Positions 8,030 through 15,839 are shown, counted from the stretch's first letter. The stretch is 30,364 nt of DNA from an uncultured bacterium (GCA_913046815.1 CAJWTE010000003.1:1-30364), one strand, 5' to 3'. Numbers and translations are program-made. The notes: generated by a model not told the origin, from the sequence alone.

Positions 8030-9922
8030 ATGTTTATTATCGAGGTAATTCCTATGGTCAAAGGCTCGCGAATAGAGACTTTGTCTTACTATTCGAGCAA
8101 AGAATACCCTTTAGGGAGTATTTTAAATGTTCCAATCAGGCAAAAAGAGCAACCAGCTGTAGTTATCAATATCAAGCCCGCTTCAGCAGCAAAGACCGCG
8201 CTACGAGCGGCTACTTTCACACTACGTAAAATATCTGAGCAAAAAAATATTAAATCTCTGCCACCTACTTTGATAAGTACAGCAAAAGAGCTGTCCGAGA
8301 CGATCCCTGCTGAAATCGGGGCCATTTTATACTCACAGCTACCAAACGAAGTTAAGCGGGGCGAAATAATTCTACATGACACCTTAGCCACCAACACCAA
8401 CTTTGAGAATGCTGACATAGCAGTTCTACAAAATACATATTCTGAAAGATTTCGTATTTACCGTAGTAGAATCCGTGAGACTTTTGCTCATCGGGGTTCA
8501 GTATTATTTGTCGTCCCGACTGTCGCCGACTTGGAACAGGCAGAAAACTCACTCAAAACCGGAATAGAAAAAAGAGTTGTCACTTTCTCTTCAAGTTTTA
8601 CTACACGTAGGCTAAAAAATTCCTACGAGTCACTAGCGGACTTGTCACACGCAAAACTCATCATCACTACACCCAGCCATGCTTTCTTAGACCGGCATGA
8701 CATCACGCAAATTATCATAGACCAATCTCGTTCCCGCGCTTACAAGAACCGCTTTCGTCCGTATTTAGATTTGCGTGAATCTCTAAAAATCACCGCCAAG
8801 CTCACAGGTAGAAAACTTCTATTGGGAGACATCTTGCCTCGGACAGAGGATGAATGGCAACGTCGGAATGAAAGTTACTTAACTGAAGAAGAAACCAGGC
8901 GACGAATCGCACCTAGCGGAAAACTGGAAATAATCAAACGTGATGAGGGCCGAAATAGCGGAGAATCATTTTCTGTTTTCTGTCCTGAATTGATAAGTAG
9001 GATTGAGGAAATACACAGCCAAAAGAAAAACGTGTTTATGTACTCAGCTAGACGTGGCCTAGCTCCATTAGTTGCTTGCTTCGACTGTGGACACATACTC
9101 CGCTGTCCAGATTCTGGTACGCCCTATACCCTGTTTAAAACAGAGAAAAACGGAGAAGAGCATAGGTGGTTCATATCTAGTGCTTCCGGCAAAAGAGTAC
9201 GCGCAGCTGATACTTGCGACAAGTGTGGCTCATGGCGACTACGTGAAAGAGGTATCGGCATCCAAAATTTAGAAAAGGAACTGAAGAAAATCTTTCCGCA
9301 TATCCCAGTACTGCTATTTGACCATACTACAGCTACCACCATGCGCAAAGCTACCCGTATTATAGGTGACTTCACAGCTCACAAGGGAGCTATTCTTCTG
9401 GGTACCGCTATGGCTATACCGTGCTTGCAAGAGCCAGTCGCTTACTCGATAGTAACCTCACTTGATGCTGCACGTAGCATACCTACTTGGAGAGGTGATG
9501 AAGATCTACTGGCCTTACTCCTGACCCTGCGTGACAAAACCAACGATACTTGTTTTATTCAAACTCGCTCTGAGCCACACGAAATAATAGATTGCGCAAT
9601 ATCAGGTTCGGTATCCAAATTTTACGACGAGGAGTTGATATTGAGAGAAACACTCAACTACCCACCATTCTTTCACTTTATTCATTTAACTTTACAAGGG
9701 AAAGCCGAAGCCGTACAGAGAGAAGAAGAAAAAATTACCAACCTTCTACAGAAATACAAACCACACTTTTATTATGCTCCCACTACTACTTATAAAAAAA
9801 CTATTCGGCACGGGCTTATTAGAGTAAGTAATGAAGCATGGCCGAGTCAGGATCTGATGGATAGATTACGTTCCTTACCTCCACAAGTACGTGTCGAGGT
9901 TGATCCTGATAGAGTGGTTTGA
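8030..9922 (+). CDS. priA: PriA-like primosomal protein lacking helicase motifs
   Basis: The 630-aa product follows PriA along its length: an N-terminal 3'-end DNA-binding-like domain (1-110), two helicase-like lobes split by a Cys cluster (C350, C353, C359, C396, C399; CFDCGHILRCP and CDKCGS), the RERGIGIQNLEKELKKIFP motif, and the C-terminal DEELILRETLNYPPF segment. The ATPase signatures are gone: no Walker A GxTGSGKT is seen before VLFVVPT, the DEEH position reads IIDQSRSRAYK, GSATPS reads LGDILPR, and QVAGRAGR is absent after GTAMAIPC. Some zinc ligands are also missing. It probably keeps fork binding and primosome scaffolding without unwinding; that is inference. TAAAAT lies 9 nt before the start. 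Confidence 0.82.
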   Translation: MFIIEVIPMVKGSRIETLSYYSSKEYPLGSILNVPIRQKEQPAVVINIKPASAAKTALRAATFTLRKISEQKNIKSLPPTLISTAKELSETIPAEIGAILYSQLPNEVKRGEIILHDTLATNTNFENADIAVLQNTYSERFRIYRSRIRETFAHRGSVLFVVPTVADLEQAENSLKTGIEKRVVTFSSSFTTRRLKNSYESLADLSHAKLIITTPSHAFLDRHDITQIIIDQSRSRAYKNRFRPYLDLRESLKITAKLTGRKLLLGDILPRTEDEWQRRNESYLTEEETRRRIAPSGKLEIIKRDEGRNSGESFSVFCPELISRIEEIHSQKKNVFMYSARRGLAPLVACFDCGHILRCPDSGTPYTLFKTEKNGEEHRWFISSASGKRVRAADTCDKCGSWRLRERGIGIQNLEKELKKIFPHIPVLLFDHTTATTMRKATRIIGDFTAHKGAILLGTAMAIPCLQEPVAYSIVTSLDAARSIPTWRGDEDLLALLLTLRDKTNDTCFIQTRSEPHEIIDCAISGSVSKFYDEELILRETLNYPPFFHFIHLTLQGKAEAVQREEEKITNLLQKYKPHFYYAPTTTYKKTIRHGLIRVSNEAWPSQDLMDRLRSLPPQVRVEVDPDRVV

Positions 9923-9926
9923 TGTA

Positions 9927-9971
9927 GTAATTGCAGGGAAAAATCACTCCGTGATTTTTCCCTGCAATTAC
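9927..9971. repeat. 21-bp perfect inverted repeat, loop TCC, before def
   Basis: Arms 9927-9947 and 9951-9971 are exact reverse complements around a TCC loop, with GGGAAAAATCAC in the left arm. It begins 4 bases after the priA-like stop codon and ends two bases before the def -10 box. It may end the upstream transcript, though no U-tract follows, and it occupies the def promoter spacer and -35 position, so an operator role is possible. Confidence 0.85.
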
Positions 9972-9973
9972 GC

Positions 9974-9979
9974 TATAGT
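9974..9979 (+). promoter_or_regulatory. -10 box (TATAGT) for def-fmt
   Basis: TATAGT lies 8 nt before the def ATG, without a Shine-Dalgarno sequence. The -35 window (9951-9956, GTGATT) falls in the right arm of the palindrome. Confidence 0.6.
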
Positions 9980-9987
9980 GTCACTAT

Positions 9988-10521
9988 ATGGCAAAATTAG
10001 TTCCAGAAAATCATCCGGCTTTGCATACTATCGCGGAAGAAATTACACCGGAGGAATTTCAAAGTGGTTATCTTTCAAAGCTAGTCAAAGACATGCGCCA
10101 AGCACTGAAGTCATACAATGTAGACGGCTTTACTGCAGTAGCTATTGCTGCCCCTCAAATCGGAATATCTAAAAGAGTTTTCTTGATCGAAGACCAAAGC
10201 GAGGACAGAGACTCTCTACCCAGCCTAGTAGCAGTCAACCCTAGTATTATCAAATTTTCTAAGAAAACCCACGTAGTGGGAGAAGGGTGTCTTTCTGTAC
10301 CTGAGAGATATGGAGCGGTAAAGCGACATAAGAACGTCACTTTTAAAGCTTGGGACGAAACTGGCGGAGCTTATGAACGTGGTGCAGGCGGACTACTTGC
10401 ACAAATAGTGCAACACGAAACCGACCACCTAGATGGAATATTATTTGTAGACAGGGCAGAAAAACTCTGGAACAAGAACGAAATTAAAGACAAAGATCTA
10501 AAAGAAGCAGAGAATGAATAA
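9988..10521 (+). CDS. def: Peptide deformylase
   Basis: A 177-aa protein with all three deformylase motifs: GIAAPQIG-like AIAAPQIGIS near residue 55, GEGCLSVPE with metal ligand Cys101, and QHETDHLDG with His143, Glu144 and His147. It removes the formyl group from new N-terminal Met as chains leave the ribosome. Its 3' end overlaps fmt by 8 nt, so the enzyme that formylates Met-tRNA and the one that removes the formyl group are made from one transcript, as in many bacteria. It starts directly after a leaderless-type promoter. Length and motifs are normal. Confidence 0.96.
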   Translation: MAKLVPENHPALHTIAEEITPEEFQSGYLSKLVKDMRQALKSYNVDGFTAVAIAAPQIGISKRVFLIEDQSEDRDSLPSLVAVNPSIIKFSKKTHVVGEGCLSVPERYGAVKRHKNVTFKAWDETGGAYERGAGGLLAQIVQHETDHLDGILFVDRAEKLWNKNEIKDKDLKEAENE

Positions 10522-11365
10522 GATATATAAAATTGCGTATTTTGGCGGTGATCCGCTAGGTGCGCCTGTATTAGAAAGACTGGTCAAAACTCCGTTCCAG
10601 CCCAGCCTGGTAGTCTGTAATCCAGACAGACCTAGCGGACGTGGACAAAAGTTAGCTCCTCCGGCTACTAAAGTGGTAGCACAAAGTCATGGACTTGAAG
10701 TGGCTCAGCCAGAGACACTGGGCGCATCATTTTTCCAGCAATCTGAATGGGATCTTTTCATCGTAGTTGCCTACAACAAAATACTTCCCGAGTGGCTTAT
10801 CGAACTACCCAAGCATAAAACCATCAATCTGCACCCTTCTTTATTACCTAAATACCGAGGCGCCAACCCAATACGTACAGCAATACTAGAAGACGATAAA
10901 GAACTGGGAGTAAGTATTATGCTGTTGGATGAAAAAATGGACCATGGTCCCATACTCACACAAGCAAAAGCCGAGATAGAAAACTGGCCAATAAAAGGTG
11001 GTCAACTGGACCAGATTCTGACCGACCTAGGTGCCGATTTATTACTTCAAACTCTTCCACAATGGCTGACAAGCAACCTCAAACCTCAAGAGCAGAATCA
11101 CCCAGACGCAAGCTATACCAAGAAAGTGTCAAAACAAGACGGCGAACTAAAGCTCGACCCTTACAACATGCCTGTGGGCGAAAATGCCAAGCAAATGTAT
11201 TTGAAGATATTGGCTTATGATGGTTGGCCGGGAACTTTTTTCTTCCATGACGGTAGACGATACAAGGTACTAGAAGCACATTTGGATGAGACGGGTAAGT
11301 TGCATATAGACTCGATTGTGCCAGAAGGAAAGACCGATACGCCTTTCCTTAGCCATTTTAAGTAA
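10514..11365 (+). CDS. fmt: Methionyl-tRNA formyltransferase
   Basis: The 283-aa product starts KIAYFGGDPLGAPVLERL and has the formyl-THF-binding and catalytic signature INLHPSLLPKYRGANPI with Asn105 and His107, plus MDHGPILTQ further on. The C-terminal tRNA-binding domain is short (family usually about 310 aa), ending soon after FFFHDGRRYKVLEAH. It formylates initiator Met-tRNA using 10-formyl-THF. The start overlaps the end of def, indicating translational coupling. The stop codon lies in the base of the terminator hairpin. Confidence 0.95.
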   Translation: MNKIYKIAYFGGDPLGAPVLERLVKTPFQPSLVVCNPDRPSGRGQKLAPPATKVVAQSHGLEVAQPETLGASFFQQSEWDLFIVVAYNKILPEWLIELPKHKTINLHPSLLPKYRGANPIRTAILEDDKELGVSIMLLDEKMDHGPILTQAKAEIENWPIKGGQLDQILTDLGADLLLQTLPQWLTSNLKPQEQNHPDASYTKKVSKQDGELKLDPYNMPVGENAKQMYLKILAYDGWPGTFFFHDGRRYKVLEAHLDETGKLHIDSIVPEGKTDTPFLSHFK

Positions 11366-11396
11366 AACGGGCCGGCGCTTTGCGCCGGCCCGTTTT
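11364..11396. terminator. Bidirectional terminator between fmt and hpf
   Basis: A perfect 15-bp hairpin (AAAACGGGCCGGCGC, loop TTT) with A-runs and T-runs at its base serves both converging genes. It overlaps the fmt stop codon. Confidence 0.9.
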
Positions 11397-11401
11397 ATGC
11401 A

Positions 11402-11764
11402 TCACCCCCAACGTAACATCTCCTTGATCTTTCGACCGCCTTTTCTTACCAAGCTGTCTTGCTTCTTCTTAGTGCGACGCAGCTCTTTATTGAGCTCATC
11501 TCTAACCTCATCAACCGCCTTTTCAAAACTATTTTCTGTAGCCTCAGCACGAAACATAGTTCCACCTACCCACAAATTCACTTCTACCCTGTGCACCTCA
11601 CCACTTTTGTGAGGAGCGACTTTTTCAAACTCCACTTCACAACGCAGATCGGTCTCGTCACCAATAAACTTACCCAGCGATTCCAACTTAGTACCTACCA
11701 GTTCTTGTAAACTGGATTCTAAATCTGTATTTGTTGACTTATAATTAATTTCTGGAAATGACAT
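11402..11764 (-). CDS. hpf: Ribosome hibernation factor (HPF/RaiA family), short form
   Basis: A 120-aa S30AE-fold protein. NTDLESSLQELVGTKLESLG is the first helix region, HRVEVNLWVGGTMFRAEAT the central strands, and FEKAVDEVRDELNKELRRTK the second helix. It lacks the C-terminal dimerisation domain of long HPF and ends in a basic tail. Such proteins bind the 30S subunit at the decoding site and silence idle ribosomes. It is the last gene of a three-gene minus-strand operon, 7 nt after the DUF167 stop codon. Confidence 0.88.
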   Translation of the reverse strand: MSFPEINYKSTNTDLESSLQELVGTKLESLGKFIGDETDLRCEVEFEKVAPHKSGEVHRVEVNLWVGGTMFRAEATENSFEKAVDEVRDELNKELRRTKKKQDSLVRKGGRKIKEMLRWG

Positions 11765-11771
11765 ATTATAT

Positions 11772-11990
11772 CTAATTAATACTAAACATTTTGCTGGGCG
11801 ACTGATGGCCAGATATGAGTCTGACTTTTTTGATCGGCTCTTTGTATCTTTCTGCCAACAACTCTTTTATCCGTGTATTCGCCAAATTTCGCTCTGCTGG
11901 TTCTCTTACTTTGATCTCTAAACGATTCTCACCCACTTCTCTTACTTCTTCCTTCTTTGCTCCGGGATATACCCGAACTTTGACATACAT
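11772..11990 (-). CDS. DUF167 (YggU family) protein
   Basis: A 72-aa protein, MYVKVRVYPGAKKEEV with the NRLEIKVREPAERNLANTRI core characteristic of DUF167. Function unknown in bacteria. I chose the ATG at 11990 because it overlaps the glutaredoxin stop (TAATG) and matches the family N-terminus; a longer reading from 12011 adds seven unrelated residues. Confidence 0.88.
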   Translation of the reverse strand: MYVKVRVYPGAKKEEVREVGENRLEIKVREPAERNLANTRIKELLAERYKEPIKKVRLISGHQSPSKMFSIN

Positions 11991-12292
11991 TACCCTTCGC
12001 AAGAAACACAAGTCGACCCGCCAACATGGACTCTTGGCTTAGCGGCTCCTCCCTCACTTTTCACACCGTATGTCTCCTGCAAGTAATTCACAATGTCTTC
12101 TGACTCATACATGGCGGTCTCACCATCTACTAAGTACGGTACCATTCTCTTACCGCCTTTTTCTACCAATTCAGTAGCTATCGCGTCATCTGCAATATCC
12201 TTAAGTTCCACATCTTCTAGACCAAGCCTGTCTACCACCGCCAATACCCGATTACAAAACGGGCAACCTGTTTTCATATACAAAGTCAACAT
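11990..12292 (-). CDS. Glutaredoxin-like protein with extra C-terminal CxxC
   Basis: A 100-aa thioredoxin-fold protein with active site CPFC (Cys10, Cys13), the cis-Pro motif RMVPYLVD, and YESEDIVNYLQ. It ends TCVSCEG, giving a second CxxC (Cys95, Cys98) that ordinary glutaredoxins lack; it could be a resolving or metal-binding pair. Likely a cytosolic thiol-disulfide reductase. It opens the operon with the DUF167 and HPF genes. A TATAAT box lies about 30 nt upstream, so this transcript has a short leader unlike most in the window. Confidence 0.85.
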   Translation of the reverse strand: MLTLYMKTGCPFCNRVLAVVDRLGLEDVELKDIADDAIATELVEKGGKRMVPYLVDGETAMYESEDIVNYLQETYGVKSEGGAAKPRVHVGGSTCVSCEG

Positions 12293-12385
12293 AATTTTCG
12301 CTTTAAGTGTTTAATCCTTAACATTATATCACGCTGAAAAATGAGCAAAAGTGGACAGCCAGCTTGACGCTTTGATACAAGCAAA

Positions 12386-13249
12386 TCAAATCTGACACTG
12401 TGGGCAATAATGTGTACCGCGCCCAGCGCACCGGATTTTCTCTATTTCAGTACCACAACGAGGACATGGTTGACCTTGTTTACCAAACACTTGCAGAAAT
12501 TGCACAAAATTCCCTCTTTTTCCCTCCACGTCGACAAAGTTCTGGAAAGTAGTGCCGCCAACGGCAATAGATTCTGTCATCACCGCTCCTGAGGCGGCCA
12601 CTATCGCGGCCGCCTCTTTCTTCGTCACCTTATCAGCCCGTCTCATCGGCCTTACTCCCGCCCTATACAAAGCTTCGTCTACATAAATGTTTCCGAGACC
12701 GGCAATGAAGTTTTGATTGAGTAAAGCGGCTTTAATAGGTGTCTTTTTCCTTTTTAAACTTTTATAAAACCATTCCGCATTGAAGTCATCAGCTATTGGT
12801 TCCGGCCCAAACTTCCCTTTCGCTTTTTCTTTCTCCTCTTTATTTACCAAGTGCAAGTAGCCAAATATACGCATGTCGTTGAAGTAAAGTGTTGCGTTGC
12901 CCTCTAGGTAAATCGCCACTCTGGTGTGCTTGTTGGGTAGGTCTGTCCAATCATTCTCAGTGGCACTGTGTCCACCTCCACTTATCTCTCCTTCACCCAC
13001 AAAGAAAAATTGCCCGGTCATCTTCAAATGCGCTAGCAAAAATAGATCAGAGTCCTCGGCAAAAGAAAAAATCATCAACTTCCCTACTCGGTCAATATCA
13101 GCGACTCTCTTTCCTACCAACTTCTCTTCAAAGCTTTCATCATTGCGTACACTCTTGCTATGAAAAACCTCCACTCCCGTGATTTTCTTCCCAACTATTT
13201 TATTCAGAAGCTGTATACGCACAGTCTCCACCTCAGGCAATTCCGGCAT
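12386..13249 (-). CDS. mutM: Formamidopyrimidine-DNA glycosylase
   Basis: The 287-aa product begins MPELPEVETV with catalytic Pro2 and Glu3, has the beta-hairpin Lys57 (VGKLMIF), the helix-two-turn-helix segment FIAGLGNIYVDEALYRAG, and a C-terminal zinc finger with Cys262, Cys265, Cys282 and Cys285 and the DNA-contacting Arg277. It excises 8-oxoG and Fapy lesions and cleaves the abasic site. It is slightly longer than E. coli MutM through a Glu/Gly-rich insert near 85-95. TAGAAT 6 nt before the ATG suggests a leaderless monocistronic mRNA. Confidence 0.96.
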   Translation of the reverse strand: MPELPEVETVRIQLLNKIVGKKITGVEVFHSKSVRNDESFEEKLVGKRVADIDRVGKLMIFSFAEDSDLFLLAHLKMTGQFFFVGEGEISGGGHSATENDWTDLPNKHTRVAIYLEGNATLYFNDMRIFGYLHLVNKEEKEKAKGKFGPEPIADDFNAEWFYKSLKRKKTPIKAALLNQNFIAGLGNIYVDEALYRAGVRPMRRADKVTKKEAAAIVAASGAVMTESIAVGGTTFQNFVDVEGKRGNFVQFLQVFGKQGQPCPRCGTEIEKIRCAGRGTHYCPQCQI

Positions 13250-13284
13250 TACAACATTCTATACAAATCTCACCATAAAACACA

Positions 13285-13312
13285 TTGAAAACCTCAATTT
13301 TTTCTGTACAAT
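13285..13312 (+). promoter_or_regulatory. Promoter upstream of repeat copy 1 and tRNA-Asn
   Basis: TTGAAA, a 16-bp spacer and TACAAT. Transcription would begin near 13319 and cross the structured element and tRNA-Asn copy 1. It lies outside the 251-bp repeat, so copy 2 lacks it. Confidence 0.5.
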
Positions 13313-13367
13313 ACCGGTACTCGTTAATTCGAGTATATGTTCTAGCGTAGCGAAGCGGTAGAGTGAG

Positions 13368-13475
13368 AAGTGACTAAATGTCACTTTGCAAGAGGTTGCC
13401 TGTCATTTTGTAAAAATGGTGATAACCTGAACAGCTTTTGTAAGAAGGTTGACGACAGTCAACTGCTCTCGCAAA
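13368..13475 (+). ncRNA. Candidate structured RNA upstream of tRNA-Asn, copy 1
   Basis: Nested helices are visible: hairpin AAGTGAC/GTCACTT (13368-13386); a long-range stem TTTGCAAGAG with CTCTCGCAAA (13385-13394 with 13466-13475, one mismatch); inside it CATTTT/AAAATG (13404-13418) flanked by GGTT/AACC, and GTTGAC/GTCAAC with loop GACA (13448-13463). It may be a stable RNA or a tRNA leader. The first hairpin and the long stem share two bases. I know no family it matches. Confidence 0.4.
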
Positions 13476-13523
13476 ATCATTCTAGAATATAAGCTTGAAA
13501 TAAAGAGGTAAAATTAAATACAT

Positions 13524-13598
13524 TCCGGCGTAGCTCAGCGGTAGAGCAGTTGACTGTTAATCAATTGGTCGCAGGTTCGAATCCTGCCGCCGGAGCCA
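13524..13598 (+). tRNA. tRNA-Asn (GTT), copy 1
   Basis: A complete cloverleaf: acceptor TCCGGCG/CGCCGGA, D arm GCTC/GAGC, anticodon loop CTGTTAA (anticodon GTT), T arm GCAGG-TTCGAAT-CCTGC, discriminator G and encoded CCA; 75 nt. TAAAAT lies 9 nt upstream. Confidence 0.97.
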
Positions 13599-13726
13599 GT
13601 GACACAAAGTCTGATGAGTTGGGTAAGCTGCTGGATGCTGAGCCTATATTTATTCCAAATGGAGGTCACTTAAACGAAGCAGCTGGCTTTACGGAATTTC
13701 CATTACTTTTAAATAAAATCGTATGA
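13599..13726 (+). pseudogene. C-terminal fragment of an RBBP9/YdeN-like serine hydrolase
   Basis: Immediately after the tRNA CCA a frame reads SDTKSDELGKLLDAEP, then IFIPNGGHLNEAAGFTEFP, and stops at TGA 13724-13726. This matches the C-terminus of RBBP9/YdeN alpha/beta hydrolases, including the catalytic His of the GGH motif. There is no start and no upstream part: the frame is cut exactly at the tRNA boundary. Its stop overlaps the next ATG (ATGA), so it was once the first gene of the operon that follows. The break marks a recombination joint. Confidence 0.75.
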
Positions 13727-14226
13727 AACCTGGGAATCTAATCTGTAATAGTTCGAATATTATATATGACAAGGGATACATAGCTCTCTGGTGCAAGAAT
13801 TATGATCTCCCAGAGTCTATCGAAATCGATGGTGATACTCTTCTTAAGAAAGACCATTTTCACGTCAGCTTACTGTGTGTGAAGAATATTCTTGAAACTA
13901 AGCCTGATATTGAAGAAGAAATCATTCAACATTTCTGTAACTTTATGCAGGAGAACGAGATTGAGTTTAATGGCTTTACTAAAGAATTTCGTCTTGCTAT
14001 TCGTGAGGAGCGGAAAAGTGTTGTGGCTATGTGCAAAGTATCAAATCTCGATGCTTTTGCTGAATATCTCACAGAGAAAATTGGTATTCCAATAGCACCA
14101 CAACCAACACACGTAACTATTTATACCCTTCAACACAATATGGGCATTGGGCTAAATAGCCCTGAGAAGTTAGAGGAAAAAACAAAACCGATTGAAATAC
14201 CTGATCCAGTTAAAGAAATTCTATGA
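13723..14226 (+). CDS. 2H phosphoesterase-like protein
   Basis: A 167-aa protein with two H-x-S/T motifs, HVS at residues 47-49 (DHFHVSLL) and HVT at 130-132 (PTHVTIYTL), the signature of the 2H phosphoesterase superfamily (LigT, cyclic phosphodiesterases, RNA 2',3'-cyclic phosphate and 2'-5' bond hydrolases). The spacing of 83 residues is normal. The substrate cannot be told from sequence. It overlaps the hydrolase remnant at its start and the EEP gene at its end (both ATGA), so it is the middle of a tight operon. The family assignment rests on these motifs. Confidence 0.7.
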   Translation: MKPGNLICNSSNIIYDKGYIALWCKNYDLPESIEIDGDTLLKKDHFHVSLLCVKNILETKPDIEEEIIQHFCNFMQENEIEFNGFTKEFRLAIREERKSVVAMCKVSNLDAFAEYLTEKIGIPIAPQPTHVTIYTLQHNMGIGLNSPEKLEEKTKPIEIPDPVKEIL

Positions 14227-14948
14227 AAATTCTGACTTGGAACATTTGGTATAAAGAAGACCCTAAAAACGTATTGGAATTGCTTAAGAGCACCGAGTGG
14301 GATGTTTGCTGTTTGCAGGAGGTAATGAGGGGGTTTCATCCCGAAGTTGAGGATGTCACAGAATATCTAAAGAAGAATCTATGTGTAGAGGGATATTTTG
14401 CTATCGCACAAGGGCGATCTGAAAAAGGTTGGTCACAAGGTAATCTGATTTTAAGTAGGCTGCCTATTGCTGATACGTTTTCATATTTCATTCAAGATAA
14501 GAGTGATGACCTAGAACCATCGTTTTCAGATGAAGGCAGGGTTGTGACTGGTATCGAACTAGAAAACTCATTGAAGATACTCGCTACTCATATGTCCTAC
14601 ACTCCACAATTTGAAGAGACTGCTAAGAAGAACACTGAATCTGAAAGATTGACTGAGTATCTTAAAGAGCTTGAACAACCATTTGTATTCTGTGGCGACC
14701 TTAATGCAGTTCCAACTTCAAACTTGATTCAAAACTTGAGTCAGGATTATAAGAACTTAAGTCCTAATTTCACTGAACCTACCTGGACTACAAAGCCATT
14801 TAGTCACGAAGGATTCGAAGTCGATACACTTACGTACCGATTGGACTATATGTTTGGTTCGAAAGAAGTAGAAATGATTGATTCCAAGATAATTCAAACA
14901 AAGTTTTCTGACCACTTACCAATCCTGACTGAAATTAAGAATAATTAG
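14223..14948 (+). CDS. Endonuclease/exonuclease/phosphatase (EEP) family protein
   Basis: The 241-aa product shows the whole EEP series: LTWNIW (metal-binding Asn), LQEV (Glu), GNLILSRLPI, ILATHMSY (His), FCGDLNAVP (Asp and Asn), LDYMF and the final catalytic FSDHLPI. EEP enzymes hydrolyse phosphodiester or phosphomonoester bonds in nucleic acids, lipids or nucleotides with Mg2+. It has no signal peptide, so it is probably cytosolic. It is translationally coupled to the 2H gene; together they suggest end-processing of RNA or turnover of a nucleotide conjugate, which is inference. Confidence 0.88.
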   Translation: MKILTWNIWYKEDPKNVLELLKSTEWDVCCLQEVMRGFHPEVEDVTEYLKKNLCVEGYFAIAQGRSEKGWSQGNLILSRLPIADTFSYFIQDKSDDLEPSFSDEGRVVTGIELENSLKILATHMSYTPQFEETAKKNTESERLTEYLKELEQPFVFCGDLNAVPTSNLIQNLSQDYKNLSPNFTEPTWTTKPFSHEGFEVDTLTYRLDYMFGSKEVEMIDSKIIQTKFSDHLPILTEIKNN

Positions 14949-14954
14949 CTAAAT

Positions 14955-15839
14955 ATGTTTGGACTTGAATTATGGTTTATCTTTGCTGTACTGTCTGCTG
15001 TAGTAGGCGGTCTTGGTGCTTTCAGTAATAAAATTGCAGCTCAGAGGAAATACGATACTCAGCTAGTCCTGATTATTAATTCCCTCACTACATTGGCTGT
15101 TTTTATGCCGCCTGCACTATATCTTGAAGGGTTCTCAGTCCTATCTACTATCTTTGTTGGTGTTGTCTTACTCGCAGGCTTAGTGACTTCATCCAGTGCG
15201 TTCATCAAGATACAAGTCCTTCACTATATCGATAGTGCGATCTTCTTGCCTTTATTTAAGGTTCTTGGTCCACTGATTGTAATCTTTCTAGGTCTAATCT
15301 TCTTTAATGAGTCATTCACTGTGGTGGAGTGGACAGGTCTACTCGTGAGTTTGTCTGTACCACTGTTGCTAATTTCAAGGATTGAGCATACTAGGCAGAA
15401 TAATTTAAAACTAGGGTTAATATTGGTAGTAATTTGTGCCATAACATCAGCAATCGCAGCTGGTCTTCAGAAATATGCTACAGATTTGCAAGAAGCTCCG
15501 TTCTGGATTGTTACGTTTATTGCGGTAGGAATCCTGATTAGTTCAGGCATTCAATACGCATTTAAAAATAAAAATAACGTCATTGCATCGTTTAGAGAGC
15601 AGTACAGTCACGGTGTTTTGATGGTAGCTTCATTGCGTACAATCTTTGCTGGAGGTGGCTTTTTCTTGACTCTACTAGCATTCATTTACGGAGGACCACT
15701 AGGTATCGTCTACACAATTAACTCACTTTACATCCTGCTCCCAATAGTTTTAGCAATTATCTTCTACGGAGAGCACTGGAATATCAGGAAGGCAATAGCC
15801 ATTATCTTGTCAGTATTGGCTTTAGCGTTACTAGGCTAA
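14955..15839 (+). CDS. EamA/DMT-family transporter
   Basis: A 294-aa very hydrophobic protein with about ten predicted membrane helices arranged as two EamA repeats; the first begins LWFIFAVLSAVVGGLGAFSNKIA and the second near residue 150. LGPLIVIFLGLIFFNE matches the end of the first repeat. DMT proteins are usually exporters of metabolites. It follows the EEP gene by 6 nt and ends the operon, with a strong terminator about 110 nt downstream. The substrate is unknown. A second EamA gene lies at 20328. Confidence 0.85.
   Translation: MFGLELWFIFAVLSAVVGGLGAFSNKIAAQRKYDTQLVLIINSLTTLAVFMPPALYLEGFSVLSTIFVGVVLLAGLVTSSSAFIKIQVLHYIDSAIFLPLFKVLGPLIVIFLGLIFFNESFTVVEWTGLLVSLSVPLLLISRIEHTRQNNLKLGLILVVICAITSAIAAGLQKYATDLQEAPFWIVTFIAVGILISSGIQYAFKNKNNVIASFREQYSHGVLMVASLRTIFAGGGFFLTLLAFIYGGPLGIVYTINSLYILLPIVLAIIFYGEHWNIRKAIAIILSVLALALLG

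Larger units (their letters stand above)
13348..13598 (+). repeat. 251-bp direct repeat, copy 1 (contains tRNA-Asn)
   Basis: Identical, as far as I can read, to 16962-17212, offset 3614 bp. The left border is TAGCGAAGCGG and the right border is the CCA of tRNA-Asn; sequence diverges immediately on both sides. The two copies bound a 3.6-kb cassette. Confidence 0.92.

Noticed and set aside
9920..14226. Recoding of TGA as an amino acid, as in some CPR lineages
   Set aside because: TGA ends the priA-like, 2H and HD genes exactly where the families end and in ATGA overlaps, so it is a normal stop.
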